DNA from: Diospyros lotus
Lineage: Eukaryota; Streptophyta; Magnoliopsida; Ericales; Ebenaceae
Assembly (NCBI RefSeq): GCF_014633365.1
Contig: NC_068348.1
Span: forward strand, 16,572,311 to 16,636,310
DNA: 64,000 bases
Direction of reading: 5' to 3'
Below the pieces are notes generated by a model that did not search any database, was not told the origin of the DNA, and saw nothing but the letters and a program-made list of their open reading frames with translations. Below are positions 23,711 through 37,100 of this stretch, one piece after another. Within the stretch, counting starts at the first letter, position 1. Every line of letters starts with the position of its first letter. A program made the position numbers and the translations under genes.

Positions 23711-24306
23711 TGTGTTACGGGCATTTTTTGGACCGCTTTGGGCTATTGTTTAGACTATTTCGAGCTGGGAATAGTCTAATGATTGAGTTCAACCTCTCAA
23801 GACCTAATGGACTTAAGGTAGAGCATATCTCAGCGAGGTCACATAATTGCTAAAGCACGAGCTTCGACTGCGATAGCAAGTGAGCTCCTAGCGACGCCTC
23901 TAGCTCGCTGGCCAACCCGACTAGCTCGTAAAACAAACCATAAAGTAGGATAATCAGAGACGTTGTCCACCTGTCTTATTCGTAGTAAACCAGGTTCCAG
24001 ATGGTGCGAAACTTTTTCTCTCAATTTTATGGAGATAATAAGGACACATTGTCCCACCACGATGTGGCCCATTGTTTTGAATTTTGTGTAAATTATAAAT
24101 ACCCCACACTATAAATAAAAGGTCAAAATTCATTGTACAGACATGAAAAAATGCATACTGTTACTTTGTCAAAATTATCAGAGAACAGTCATGGATTAAG
24201 CATCATTTTGACCAAACCACGTGAAAACTCTCGCGTATTATCTGTTGATTGTGCTATTATTTTCTTCCTCTCGTGTTCGTGATCATTCGATCAGTACGGG
24301 CCGACA
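23711..24306 (+). repeat. Probable solo LTR upstream of APRT
   Basis: Runs from TGTGTTACGGGC to CGGGCCGACA (TG...CA ends). It holds two TATA-like words, AATTATAAATACC and CACTATAAATAAAAGG (about 24090-24122), followed by a downstream part with CCACGTGAAAAC. No PBS, gag or pol follows. The target duplication is not clear (AGCTA against AATTA). It ends 757 bp before the APRT start codon. Confidence 0.45.
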
Positions 24307-24759
24307 AATTACAATCAACTAATTCTGAACGTCGATACTATAATTTATAAATTTAAGTGAACGATTAATGATTGGGGAAGTAAGTAGGTTTTTTAATTTA
24401 TTTTATTTAAAATTAAGGTGAATAATAAAATATCCATAATTAAGGAATATAGATATAAATTTATTAATTTAATAATTATAATCCATACACATTTTTAATA
24501 ATAGTTTACAATGCAATAATGTACATGGTTAACAATTATTTAATTAAAGTATTAAAATTGTTCTACTTATTTTTTTTGATTTTTTGTATAATTTTTTTTA
24601 TTTATTGAATTTAAGAGATAAAAAAATTAATTACGTCACCATTAGTTAAGTGTTAGGGTGGTGTTTGATCAAATCTCTTAGATGAGATGAAGGTGGGAGG
24701 TGGAAATAATTAAGAGGACTTTATTGTGAAAAGGTGTAAATTAGTTACCAAATCTGCTC
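24307..24759. other. AT-rich region before APRT
   Basis: Low-complexity AT-rich DNA between the LTR and the APRT leader. No further feature seen. Confidence 0.5.
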
Positions 24760-25062
24760 TTGAAACTGACCGATACATTGCAACGTAAGCATCTACGGAA
24801 GGAAATTGAGAGCATTTTCTGTCTCTCTAAACTGAGCCCGTACACTCTCTCTCTCTCTCTGCGCTCTTTCTTACTCTGCTTCCAATATAAATATTGGTTG
24901 GCTTTTGCCTCCGCATCTCTCTCCCTCTTTCTCTCTGTTGCAGCAACTTCTCCTCCAACCATAAAAAAGTGGAATCCGTGGATACAAGATTACATACGAG
25001 GAGACACAGTCCTCTCTCTCTCTCTCGTTCGCTCTCGCTCTCTATACATCCCATTCTTCGCA
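24760..25062 (+). other. Upstream in-frame extension of APRT
   Basis: The APRT frame stays open upstream of MSACEEV for 101 codons back to an ATG at 24760, with no other in-frame ATG. The translation is rich in Leu and Ser with few acidic residues in its middle part, which could resemble a transit peptide. CT-repeat DNA also yields such sequence by chance, and a TATA-like word sits inside it at 24886. A 5' UTR is the simpler reading. Confidence 0.3.
24886..24893 (+). promoter_or_regulatory. Possible APRT TATA box
   Basis: TATAAATA, 170 bp before the APRT start codon, with CT-repeat tracts on both sides (24847-24861 and 25011-25026). CT-rich leaders are common at plant housekeeping genes. No transcript evidence is available here. 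Confidence 0.4.
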
Positions 25063-25144
25063 ATGTCGGCTTGCGAAGAGGTTGATCCCCGCGTCCATGG
25101 CATCAAATCCACAATCCGTGTTGTTCCTGACTTCCCCAAACCAG
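25063..25144 (+). CDS. APRT: APRT exon 1
   Basis: 27 codons plus one base, [13 protein letters not shown] to VVPDFPKP, ending at a GT donor (CCAG|GTTC). Gives the N-terminal helix region and the start of the FPKPGI motif. Confidence 0.93.
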
Positions 25145-28100
25145 GTTCACGCAATTCCTCTCTCTCAATGCAATCTGTGGTTTATATTTATATATAATGA
25201 TAATAAGCTAACGAGTATTATATGCTTGTTAATGGACTAATAAACACAGGGATTATGTTTCAAGACATCACGACGCTGTTACTCGATCCAAAGGCTTTCA
25301 AGGACACCATCGATTTGTTCGTCGAACGCTACAGAGACAAAAACATCTCAGTTGTTGCAGGTATATGTACACACAAATATAGTACGTATATTGTATTCTC
25401 AAAACTCTGAAATGAATATGTACAAGTGCATTCATTCGTCTTTATATATTGGTGAAAATTGCTGCGATTGCATACGTTTATGGAACTGGAAGCTGTTTCC
25501 GAGTGATTTTGAGTTTAACCATTACGAGTTCGTTGTGGAGTCTTTTATTCTTTGATTGCTTTTCGATGAAGATAGTGCCAGCGGTTCAAAACTGTTGCTA
25601 TGGCATGCGCTGCAATCCAATTTGGGTGGATGGTCGTCTGTGATGAATGTCCACCTCTTGGACCCCACTCCTGTCTAGGTTGGGCCATGTTTTTATTTGG
25701 CTCCACTCTCTTTGGATTTCAACATTTCGTTGTTGGATGATATTTCATTCTAATCCTTAATTTATTGCCTTGGTTTCCCGTTACCTTTGTGTTCTCATTT
25801 GGGTGCTATTTCGCCTTTGGTCTTTCCATGAACAATCGTTGCACAGTTTATTCCTCGAGTTTCAGAGGTCATTTTAAGCAATGGAGTTTCTTTTTCATTT
25901 TCACTGTTACTTGGTGAATAATGCATATTGCTATTCCTTGAGGTTCAGAGGCCAACTTTTTCTTCTGTATATCTTCGGCCCCACTCTGTTTGTACTTCAA
26001 CAATCCACTGTTGGATGATTTCATTCTAATCCTTAATTTATTACCTTGGTTTCCCTTTGCCTTTGGCTTCTTACTTTGTTTTTACATTTGGATGCTATTT
26101 CACCATTGGTCTCTCCATGAACAATCATTGCACGGCTTATTCTTTGAGGTTCAAAGGTCATTTTAAGCACTGGAATTTCTTTTTCATTTGCACTGTTGTT
26201 TGGTGAATAATGCACATTGCTATTATGCACTTTTTTGAAACTTCACCAAACTCATCATAGATAGAGCTATTGCATACTGTCTTTCCTTTCATTCGGCTAC
26301 TTTTGGTTAGTTCCCTTCCATATGACACGGGAAACTATTACTAGTTATTCCCTAAATGGAAGCAGATCTGAGATTATAATAAATGCCAGTGGACATCCCA
26401 TGTCATGATTAATTTATATGACAATATAAACATCTTTTTGGACATTGAAGGGCTTCTTATCACTCTCATCACCCTTGAAAAGTCTTGCGGCTCTCAAATA
26501 ATTTTCCATAAACTCTTCATGCTAGGGTCTCAGCTTCTTTTCATCAAATTTCATTAAAAAAGAAAACCATGACGTGGTTCTGGACATACTAAATCTTTAC
26601 ATTCTCATCAGGTGTCCATTATAATTTGTCTCTTTGTTTGGTTATGAAGGAAAGATGCCTTCTTATCTTTATAATGGTTTTACCTTCTCTGAATGTCTTT
26701 ACCTAGGTATAATTTCATATATGGTTGCCAATCCCTCCCCCACTCAAGGAAAGGAACCCCCCAAAAAAGGGGTTAGTATGTCTGTATTAGTGGTCTGCAG
26801 TGTACTCTGATGTATTGCTAGTTCTTTTTCAAGTGGTTCTATATTTTGCTCGCTGCAACCACTGCTTCTGGGACTTGACTCTAGATGTCATTCGAGAAAG
26901 AATCAGTAGCAGCCATGAGTATTCTTTCTGTGTAGCACGTCCACTTGGGTTGATATTCCATGTCAAGCTCCAGAAAAACCTTACTTTCTATAAATTGTTT
27001 TATGAATCATTCATCATTATTGGACAGCTGATTGCTGACTCTCAAAAAATCTAAAAAATTTGAAATAGCTACTGAACAATCTTTTTTTTTTTAAATCTTA
27101 CATGTAAGGGGGTCATGTCCACGAGGCATCAACAGATTTTTGGTTCCCTTTTCTTGTTTTGATATGTTAGTGGAATAGACATGTTGTATCTGGTTGACCT
27201 ACTCCGTGAGGGAGGGATGCTATGTGATTGAGCTAAATGGTTATCCAGTGTATTCCTTGCTTAAATGAGGTTCTGTTTTGTTTTTACAGGAGTAGAGGCT
27301 CGGGGTTTTATATTTGGCCCTCCCATTGCATTAGCAATAGGAGCAAAATTTGTCCCCTTGAGAAAGCCGAAGAAGCTGCCCGGTATGTTTCATCATTCAC
27401 TGTGATCTCTATTTCTGCAGCATATTTCATTTTGAAGATTCCAAATGTTTATGTTACTCTCTGAATACAAGTACTGATTCTTTTTATATGCTGTTGGCTT
27501 TTGGTGATTCTTTCATGGTCTATTGCCTTGCTTTCAATATATTTCTTCTAAAACAATAAAACATATATATGTTGTTTCATCACTATATTTATCATATGCT
27601 TCAGCACATAGACCAATGCACTCTAATGCTACCATCAGTGGGCACTTGTATATGTATTTTACCTGATTATGACAGTTATTTTCTTTTAGCTTTCTTGCTT
27701 ATGTGGAATATCTGATTAGAAATATTGATTACTCAATTGCTACTTTGCCCCACATTTTTGTTTTTTGTATAGAAGGCTTATATTTTCTGATCATTTGTCT
27801 TTTAATGATTTTGATGAGATGCATGCATGGTTGAGTCCGACTCTTTCTCCCCACCTTTCTCAACAAGTAGTGAGGAATAACCACAAGTCTTTTTATTGTT
27901 CTGTTGTAGTTTTGAAATGGCAACTAATTTCTTTTCAAGGCATTTTGGAGCTGATACCATTTGCCTGGAGCTTGAATACTGTTTTTTTCCACCCCTATCT
28001 GCTTGAATACAGAAACTTCTGTATTGGAGTTTTAAATGATATAGACATCTGACAGATCTATATCATCATTTCTTTTCGTAGCTTTTCTTAGAAAAGCTTG

Positions 28101-31100
28101 GACACCCTTGCCCCATTCCATTATACATCACCAAACTCAAAAAATTGATGAGTTTTGATTACAGGAATATCCTAGAATCAGGTTTTCAGTAGAAGTGGTA
28201 TAAACTGTAGTAGAAAGCTATTGATTAATTTACTTCATGCATCGTTTTAGGAACTGTCTTATTAAAGATTGTTTATTATAATTCTGTTTGTTCACCTGCC
28301 TTAAAGAGAGAGAAATTAAAAGAAAAAGGCAAAGGTATGATAACTCTGTTTAATCTTTGTAACAGAGTACTCCAGAATAGCATCACGATTGCAAAAACAT
28401 TAGATTTCTTGGGGATGACCCAACATGAACCAACAAAATCCAACCTGTTTTTTTGCTTTTTAATGAGTTGGTGTCTGGATCTTGCATGTGAAAGTGCAAC
28501 AGAACACAGTTTGCATGGACATTTTTGCCAGAACATTTAGTGTTTTACAGATTTGAAGTCTATCTCAGGGCTTGGAATCATGTTGATGTGCAACTGAGGG
28601 ACAAGAGATAAAATTGACTGCAGAAGAAGTAACAGCAGCAGAAAATAAGCAATAGAGGAGGAGAAAGAGAGGAGAGGAAAGAAGAGCAAAGCAGAGAGAT
28701 ACCAAGAGAGAAGAAATCCAAATTTTGTATATTTTAATGTCAATCAAACCTGAGTATTCCTCTTGGTTGTACTGCTATTTATACTAAAAAACATAATCCT
28801 ACTAGAAATTTAATAATTAGAATTCTCAATATTTAATAAAATATAAAATAGACCTAATCCTTGTTTATTTTATATATGACATAGACCTATTCCTAATCCG
28901 GTTTGGCTTTTTTGTTATTCTTTCTTTTTCTCCAAACTATATCTTCATTCCTTGGTCCCTAAAACCTATGCTTCAGATCTTCTGGCTAACGTTGTTTAAC
29001 TCTTTCTTTTAAACAATACTGCAACACAGCCATGCTTTGTCCTCCCTTTTTGAAAGTATTGCAACATAGCCATACTTATTGTCTGATTTTGACTTCCATG
29101 CAATATGAATATAGTTTCGTCTGTTGATTTCATTTGTTTTCCTTACCAGGAAGCTTAATGTCTGCATATGCAGTTGTGATTTCCTTTGGATATCTGAAGA
29201 ACGAAATAGAAAATATATATATATATATATATACATGTATTACATGGCTTGCAGAAACACATTTGTGAAATCTTATAATGATGCTATTAAGTTTTCATTG
29301 ATTTTTGGACAGGAAAAGTACTTTCAGAAAAGTATACCTTGGAATATGGAGCAGATTGTCTAGAGATGCATGTTGGAGCAGTTAAACTTGATGAACGAGC
29401 TTTAGTGGTTGATGATTTGATAGCTACTGGTGGGACCCTCTGTGCTGCAATGAATTTATTGGGTAATCACTTGGACTCATCTTTATTTTCTGATTCCTCA
29501 GAACCTCTTTTGTTGAAAAAGATAGCCTAGTGTTCATTTGCAAAACCTTTGGCTTCAAGACCAACAAAAATCTTGATTGGAAGGTATATGCATATCATGA
29601 TAATGTGAATTGGCTGGATTTTAAAAATTTTATGCTTATTAAGGAAGCAAAAACTACCTATTTACTTGATATAAATTGGACCTAATGAAGTTTACTCACA
29701 GGGGCTATTTGTGTGTGAGGAGTCTTTTGGGAAGTATGACATTCATTGTGATGGCTTCTAGATCACTCAAGAATGCTAGGTTACAGTAAGGATGATCTTA
29801 AGAGTAAGGGAGAGCTATGAAGCCCTACAGATGGACAATTGAAGCTCAATGGCCTTAGTGTGGATGACTTGACCATTTGCAAAATGTGTGTATATGCATA
29901 GGAGGGTCATGCCAAAGGCTTCTTTTAGTTGGGTACATTCCTAAATGACATGTGGACGTGTTCTCTGCCTTGCCTGAAAATTGAGGTAACAACCAATGTT
30001 AGTAGTGGTGTCTAATCAAAGCACATGGGGCACTGTTGGTTGTGGTGCTGAAGCTCAGATGCTTCATTAGCTACATTGGTGGTAAATCTAGGAGAGGGAG
30101 GGCACACCAAGATTTTCTTTTTCTTCATTTGGTTTAGGGAATTGATTGAATTGTGGGGAATGGGGCAAGTGACACCTTGATGAGCCCTCTAACTTTAATC
30201 AATAAGCCACAAGAGCCCATGATCCCATATTCCCATATAGGTTCACATTGTTGCTAGGGTATCCTATGATAACTATGGGTGCAGGAAGGTGGTTTTGTTG
30301 CCTTTTTAGGTGTACGTTAGAATCTCTAGAAAACCTAAGCACAAATTATACGAAATCACTCTCAACAAGTTAGAAATTATAATTTATATTCTATTAAGGC
30401 TTCATTTGTTTTCACATAAAATATTTTACATTGGAAAATAATTTACATAAGAAAATATTTTTCAAAAATTAGCTACTTGTATATATATGGTATGTATATG
30501 TATTTCTGTGTATATATATTAGGGTGAATTACTATTTTCCCCCTAAAGTTAGGTGAAATTTGTGATCACATTCTTGTGATTTGGAAACACCCCTACATTT
30601 CAATTCTATCAATATCCATTAGTAAATTGTTGATGTGGCAAATGGCCCCAAAATAACTTACCAATAATCCCACAAATGCCCTTCTTTTCAATGAGAAAAA
30701 AAAAAAGAAAAGTTGCAAAAAGATTAAACAAAAAAATTATATTAACAAGATTTAAACTTTGTGAAAATTATTTTAAACTCTTCTAATATATTTAAAATTT
30801 AAAATTTTTATTTAAACTCCACTTATTTTATTTAAAATTTTGACTAAACAAATTAAAAAGTAAATTACAATCATCATAAAAAATTTTATTTTTATTTTTT
30901 ATTTTTTACATGTGAGTTACTCCTCAAATATATATATGCATAAATTTGAAAATGCAAATTTAAATAAAAAAAATCTATAGATAAACTTTATGCATAAATA
31001 TTTAATCTTGTGAAGGAAAATGGATAAAATGAAATAAATATTTTTTTCTTAGCAAGAAAAAGATAGACAAAACAAAAAAAGGAAATTCATGAGAAATAGT

Positions 31101-34100
31101 TAAATATGATATTAATTGTAAGAAAATTAGGTAAGGTCCCCTATATTTCACCTACATATTACCTAACCTTTGGAGGTGTAGGTGAAATTTACCCTTATTT
31201 AGTAACAAGCTGTTAAACAACATCATCCCAATACCGTGCAGGGACATGCATCTAAATAAGAAGTTTACCCATAATCTCATTTGAAAAACAATTCTTCCTC
31301 TCAACTACCCCATTTTGTTGTGGGGTGCTAGGACAAAAAGATTGGTGAAGAATTCCTTTGGATGACATGTAAGACTTCAAGGATGTGGACAAGCATTCTA
31401 GTGTATTACCATTATGTAGAACACAAATTTGCACATTAAACTGAATATGAATTTCGATACAAAAGATGGTGAAATTAGAAAATAATTCTAAATTGTTTTT
31501 CATTAAATATAACCACATTGTTCTTGAAAAATCATTAAAAAAAGACAAAATAATGAATCCTAGTGTTGAACTAACACGACTAGGACCCCATACATTTGAG
31601 TGAACAATTGAAAAAGGGAAACTAACACACTTGTTGACTCTACTTGTAAATAAACTATGATTGTGTTTCCCATGTCGACACAACTCTCAATCTAAGGTAG
31701 GAAGACTTGATAAACGTGGAACCATCTTCAAACTAGATAGAGATGGATGCCTTAATTGACAATATACTTATAAGGGTGAAGTAGCAGTAGTACAAGCTAT
31801 GGATAGCATAGATTGAAATGGATAATATAATCTCGAGATGTATGCCCTGTGTTGATCATCCGTCTAGTCTACCGTTCTTAAACCAAGACAAAATCAAGAA
31901 AAAATATATAAGGGAAAAAGTAAAATAGATGACAAGGGAAAAAGTAGAAAGGGTTTTGTACTGCCAATACCCTTAATTGAGCTTTAGAACCATCAACTGG
32001 AGTAGCAGTAGGTAGAACCCTGAAACTTTTGTTGTGAAATAAAAAAGAATCCTAGGCATGTGATCAATAGCACCTAAATAAAAAATCCATGGACGTAGAG
32101 GAGACAATGACTTTGTAACTACTGTAGTGGGATTACTAGAAAGGGTGGATCCAAGAATTTTATATAGTGGGGGCACAATTTATAATTTTAAATTATTATT
32201 CTCAAAATTTATAAATTATTGAACTTCATTTCATATTAAAATATATATTAACCGAATACAACAAAACATTTTTATTTAACAAATACAAAAATTTAAATAT
32301 TTGATTGATATTTTCAAAAGAAAAAAGAAGGAAAAATACATATACTGAGTTTTTCCACTATAATTGTTCTTTACAAGTCTTCGTAGCTATTTTGAATTAA
32401 GTAAAATTAATTAGACATAAAATAGAAAATGTATTTCACCTTTTTTTTTGCACATTTAACCTAATTTTTAACTAAACAAAAAAGTAATCACAAAAAACTA
32501 GAGGAAATTTTGGTTTTTATGTGTATGCCATGCATATCAAATTTCAATGAGTTCAAACCACACAAGCTAATAAAATAGGTTCCATGGAGATTGAAGAATG
32601 CATTTCTGAGGTTCAAATGCTTAAATACTTTCCATTCTCATCTCTCCTACCTAAATACTTTATGCATTCAATCATGTTATCATAAGTATTAGTTTTCAAT
32701 ATGAAAAAAATTAAGCTTATTTCCTTTTTCAAGTCTCACCATTGGAACAAAATACATTTATATGTAAATATAAAAATATATAAAAAAAATTTAAGAGTGG
32801 CTTATGTGGTGACCAACACTTTATGACAAGCATGAGGTTGTGGGTTCGAACCTTCCTGCACTTCTTAATGTAAACATTTTCCATTATTTTTCATGTACTG
32901 AAAAAAAAAAGCATATAAATTTATGCATAGATGGAATATCTGAAAGTTAGTAGATCATGGCTGGTACTATTTCCAAATGCTAGGGGTCCAGTTTCCTGCC
33001 AAAACTTTTGATGTGTTTGGTATCTTTTTTAATTTTTTCGAAAGACATACTTACCATACTGTGGAGGCACTTGATCTTGTTTTTCTAAATGTGGTGGTGA
33101 TGGGGACTTTTGAGTCCGATCCTTGAGAAGTTTCTAGGATTCACAATGGGGCCGCGTGCCCCCAGTACCCCCACTGTGTGTTTGCCCCTGATTACTAGTG
33201 TGAGCAAGGCATGTATGGATGAAGTGGCCTCGTGAGCTTGGAACTGGAGAAACTGAGCATATTCTCCCTTAGAGATAGTCACCAAAGAAGAGTCACTGGG
33301 GATTATGGCATTCTGAGTCTCTAAATCACCAAATGCAACTTGAGCTGTATTAGTCGCTCAAGGTGGACAGCCATGCAGGCTATAGCAAGTATCTCTTGTG
33401 CGATATATGCAATTGTAGTAGGTGTACTGGGGTCGACAATAACAACGTCTACTGCCATAACAGCCACCTGAAGACCACTCTCATCATGACAAACAGCAGA
33501 AGGAGCTATAAGTAATCTAGCAAATACCTCTGTCAAGAGTGGAAGAGAGACACTTCTCAGAATCTGTGTTTTGACTGGCTCAAGTTTCAGCTGAGTTCCA
33601 TGAAGTCAGAGAACAGTAACATCTTGTGTCGTTACTCTTGTTGCTCTGTCACATCTATATCAAAAGGCATAATTTCATTGAACTTAGTAATTGAAGCCTG
33701 TAGCTTACCCAAATATGTAGTCATGTCCAACTCATTCTATCATAGATGGAATAATGCACCAATAACATCATAGATATGAGTGATGTCACTAGTATACAGC
33801 TCATGGGAACGGTTCCACAAGGCACTACATGTAATGAGAGGTCAAAAATAGGCATCAAACTCAGTGCAATTGTTTGCCACATCAAACATAACAACTGCAT
33901 ATCCACTTTCTGCCAGTTATGTTGATTGCCTGATGGAATATTTGAAATAGTCTCCGTTAAGTGATCCTCAAGTTCATGACCCGGAAACTAGATTTCCACA
34001 ATGAAAGACCAAGTAGTATAATTTTCCCCATTCAGTTTCTTTGTTGTGATAATCGGTGTGCTGGAAAAATAAGGGATGTTGATTGTTGTTGATGAGGCTG

Positions 34101-37100
34101 TGATTGTTGTCAATGAAAGTCAGACCTCGGTCCTTGTTGGTTGTGGATGACATTGTTGGGACTTTGGACCGAGGGTTGCTCTAACAAGATGAAAGAGAAG
34201 AGAGCTCAGATTTGATGAAGTGAGAACAGACTAGAATAACAGAAGAAAAACCCGATACCCCAAACAGATGGTGGTGGCAGATCAAGAATAAGGGTTAGGG
34301 TTTCTTCATATTTTTCAATGCTTGCTTTATTTCTGCTAGACATATATGTTTGTAGAACGTGTAATTCCTATCTTTTTCAGTGTTACTAAGAATCTAAGAT
34401 GCCCCAACATAATATTTATTTCTCTACATTCATTGAATTACTTTGAGAAATATCCCCTACATCTCTCTTTGACCGCCCCTTCATCTACTAGTACTTCTTG
34501 ATTTTCGTCTTTTAGCATTTAACTTGGCTCAAATTCCTTGTTTTTCTTTTCCTTTGCTTTCACTAGTTTAGGTTTTCTTCATTACAGTATTTATGTAAAG
34601 TCTTGTATTAAGCTCTCATACTTATGATTTTCTCTTATACCTCTTCATTTAACCACAAAGATTCTTCTTTATTTTGAACTTTTCCCCTTGATTCTCCTAG
34701 AATCATTTTTGAAATTTCAATCCATATTGGGCTTGTCTCTCCTATGGTCCAATCTCTTTTGCCACAAATTTTTCCCTAAAAGTAATTTGTTTTTCACCTT
34801 TTAAATCCCCCCATTTGATTTTGGATAATGATTTAGAAAGTGATTGTGAAAATCAATGCAAGGGCATTTTTTGACTTATGCAGTGGGCTTCCAATTCAAC
34901 CAACTGAGTGGGTTTCTCTGTCATTGTCCTTTGATTTTTGGGTGTTGTTTTGTATCATTTTTTCTCTTCCATATTTTAATATAGATGTCAATTATCTTAG
35001 GTCTATGTTGAGTGGTCAAGCATTTTCCTAGTATAACTTTACAATCCTTAAAACCTAAACAGTCTTATTTTCTCATAAGAAAGTAGACTATTTTGGATGG
35101 TTGATAAGCTATTTTTATATGTGATTAAATGCTTGTCCTGATTTTTTTTAAACATAGTGTTGGCTATAATGATCTCATATTCTATGTTAAAGTCTGAAAT
35201 AGCTTTACCCTCATTATTTCTTTCACCAAATGCATAACCTCCAAGTACATCTCTATACCCCTCCCCTTCTTGACTCAAATGACCATTTAAATAATTTTAT
35301 AGTGATCTTCTCTCCTCTAAGTATTTGTTGTACCAACCCCTCTAAATCTTCTGAAAATTGTCTTTATCTCATCTCTTAACCCGATATGCGGTGCATATGT
35401 ACAAACGATACATAGTTTCTTCTCTTAGAACAACTTTATCTACAATAATCCTATCTCTTATTCTTCACATACACAACCATATCCCTTAAAACTTTATCCA
35501 TAGTAATTCTCACTAGATTCTTTGTTTGATCGTTCCCTAAATACCAAAGTTTATTTCCAAATTCTGTCATCATTTTAGCCTTTTCCTCAAATCACCTTGT
35601 CTCTTGGAGGCACATAATGTTGAACTTTCTTGTAACATTCACATCCACCACTTCCATAGATTTTTCCCTCAAATCCCCCAATATTCCATGATCCAATCCT
35701 TAATCTATGATCTTAGACCAACTTCTTACTCACATTCATTCATGAAAAAGTTAGAACCTTTGCAAATTTTAACACTACTTGTGGGTGCCAATGTAGTGGC
35801 TCTAGCTCATTTTCCACTTCATGCTGAGTAGTATAGCATGTCACTATGAAGGTGATAGGCAGCCCATAACATTCTGCTGCCAAAGATGTAAGAAATAAGG
35901 GTAGAATAGGGATACTGAAATGGGAGAATGTGTCATGAACCTAGGGTTCGTGATAGGTTAGAAGAGGAATTAGTAGGAATTGAGGGAGGGAATTAAGGGA
36001 GAACAGAATAGAGAAGAAGATTTAGGGGGAAATGAGAGAAAGAGAGGGAAATTGGAGGGAGATAGAGAGAGAATTTTAGGGAGAAATGAGAATATTCATT
36101 ATCAATTCAAGCATGGTCCCCAATCTCTTACAAGTAGCCTTTATATAGGCCTTAGCTAGCTGTTAACAGCATCCTAACATCACCCATGTGCTTCTAACAA
36201 CTTGTAAAAATATCCTAACAAACCATTGCAACCCTATTACAATGATGCCTTTCTATTGTTCCTTGGGTCATGACAATTCCCCCCTCCTTGAAAGAGTTCT
36301 TGTCCCTAAGAACTTTAGCAATTGGTCACTGCTCTTACCCAATACCAACTCTCTCAATCTGTTTCATTCCTTTTTCCTTCTTTCTCCTTCTAGGCCTCTT
36401 CATCTTCATTCTTAGGTTTCCAAGATCAATTTCAGGCCTAAGTTGACCCAAAACTTCCATAGGGAAAACTTCATCGAGTTCAAGCCCAATACAACCACTC
36501 CCGGTAATAGTTATCCAACCAAGCTTGGTCTCCAATCTATGGACATGATCAGCCATCGATTCATCCCTCAATGCAGTAGACAACAACCTGGATTTGCTAG
36601 TGGAAGTAAAAAATAGCACAGCATCGGAAGTTGTGTTCCCTTCGGCAAAATCTTTGTCTTCTTCTGCTATATCCTTAGCTTTCCTCCAGCTAGTGCTATC
36701 TTCACCTTCTTGTTGCCTATTTTATCCCAAGTTAAGGATAGTTCAGCCTGCTTCGAAACCAAAATCCCATTGAAATAATGCCTTTTTTCAACCTCCAGCT
36801 TCTTTCTTACTGCCAGTCCAAGTTCATCAGCTTTAGGGTTAGTTTTTGTAGAGACAATATAAGATTGTTCAGATCCTTCAATCGGATTTTCCTGATCCCA
36901 TGTTGTTCCATCAACATCTCTATCTCTCTGTTTCTTCTTCAGTGCTTCCAATGTTAATTCTTGGAGCCTAGCACTATCAGCAACATGCTTGAGAGTCTTG
37001 GGCTGAAGCACCGTCACCATTGGCCTCAACACTTCGTTTAAGCTAATTAAGAAGCTTGAAACGAAATAGGACTCTGTCAAATAGTGGTTATGATTGAGCA

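Larger units (their letters stand above)
31205..34170 (-). mobile_element. Broken Ty1/copia element in APRT intron 4
   Basis: Minus-strand remnants in order: gag (about 34160-33085), protease (32176-31973) and integrase (31860-31205). RT and RNase H are missing; the element stops at the MITE-like block. An insert of roughly 0.9 kb, containing a SINE, separates gag from protease. LTRs were not identified. Confidence 0.8.

Noticed and set aside
24741..25063. Minus-strand ORFs opposite the APRT leader
   Set aside because: They are complements of the CT-repeat leader (Arg/Glu-rich) and overlap the APRT start region.
32792..32860. tRNA gene because of the perfect B box
   Set aside because: No acceptor stem pairing is apparent and an A-tail follows; a SINE explains it.
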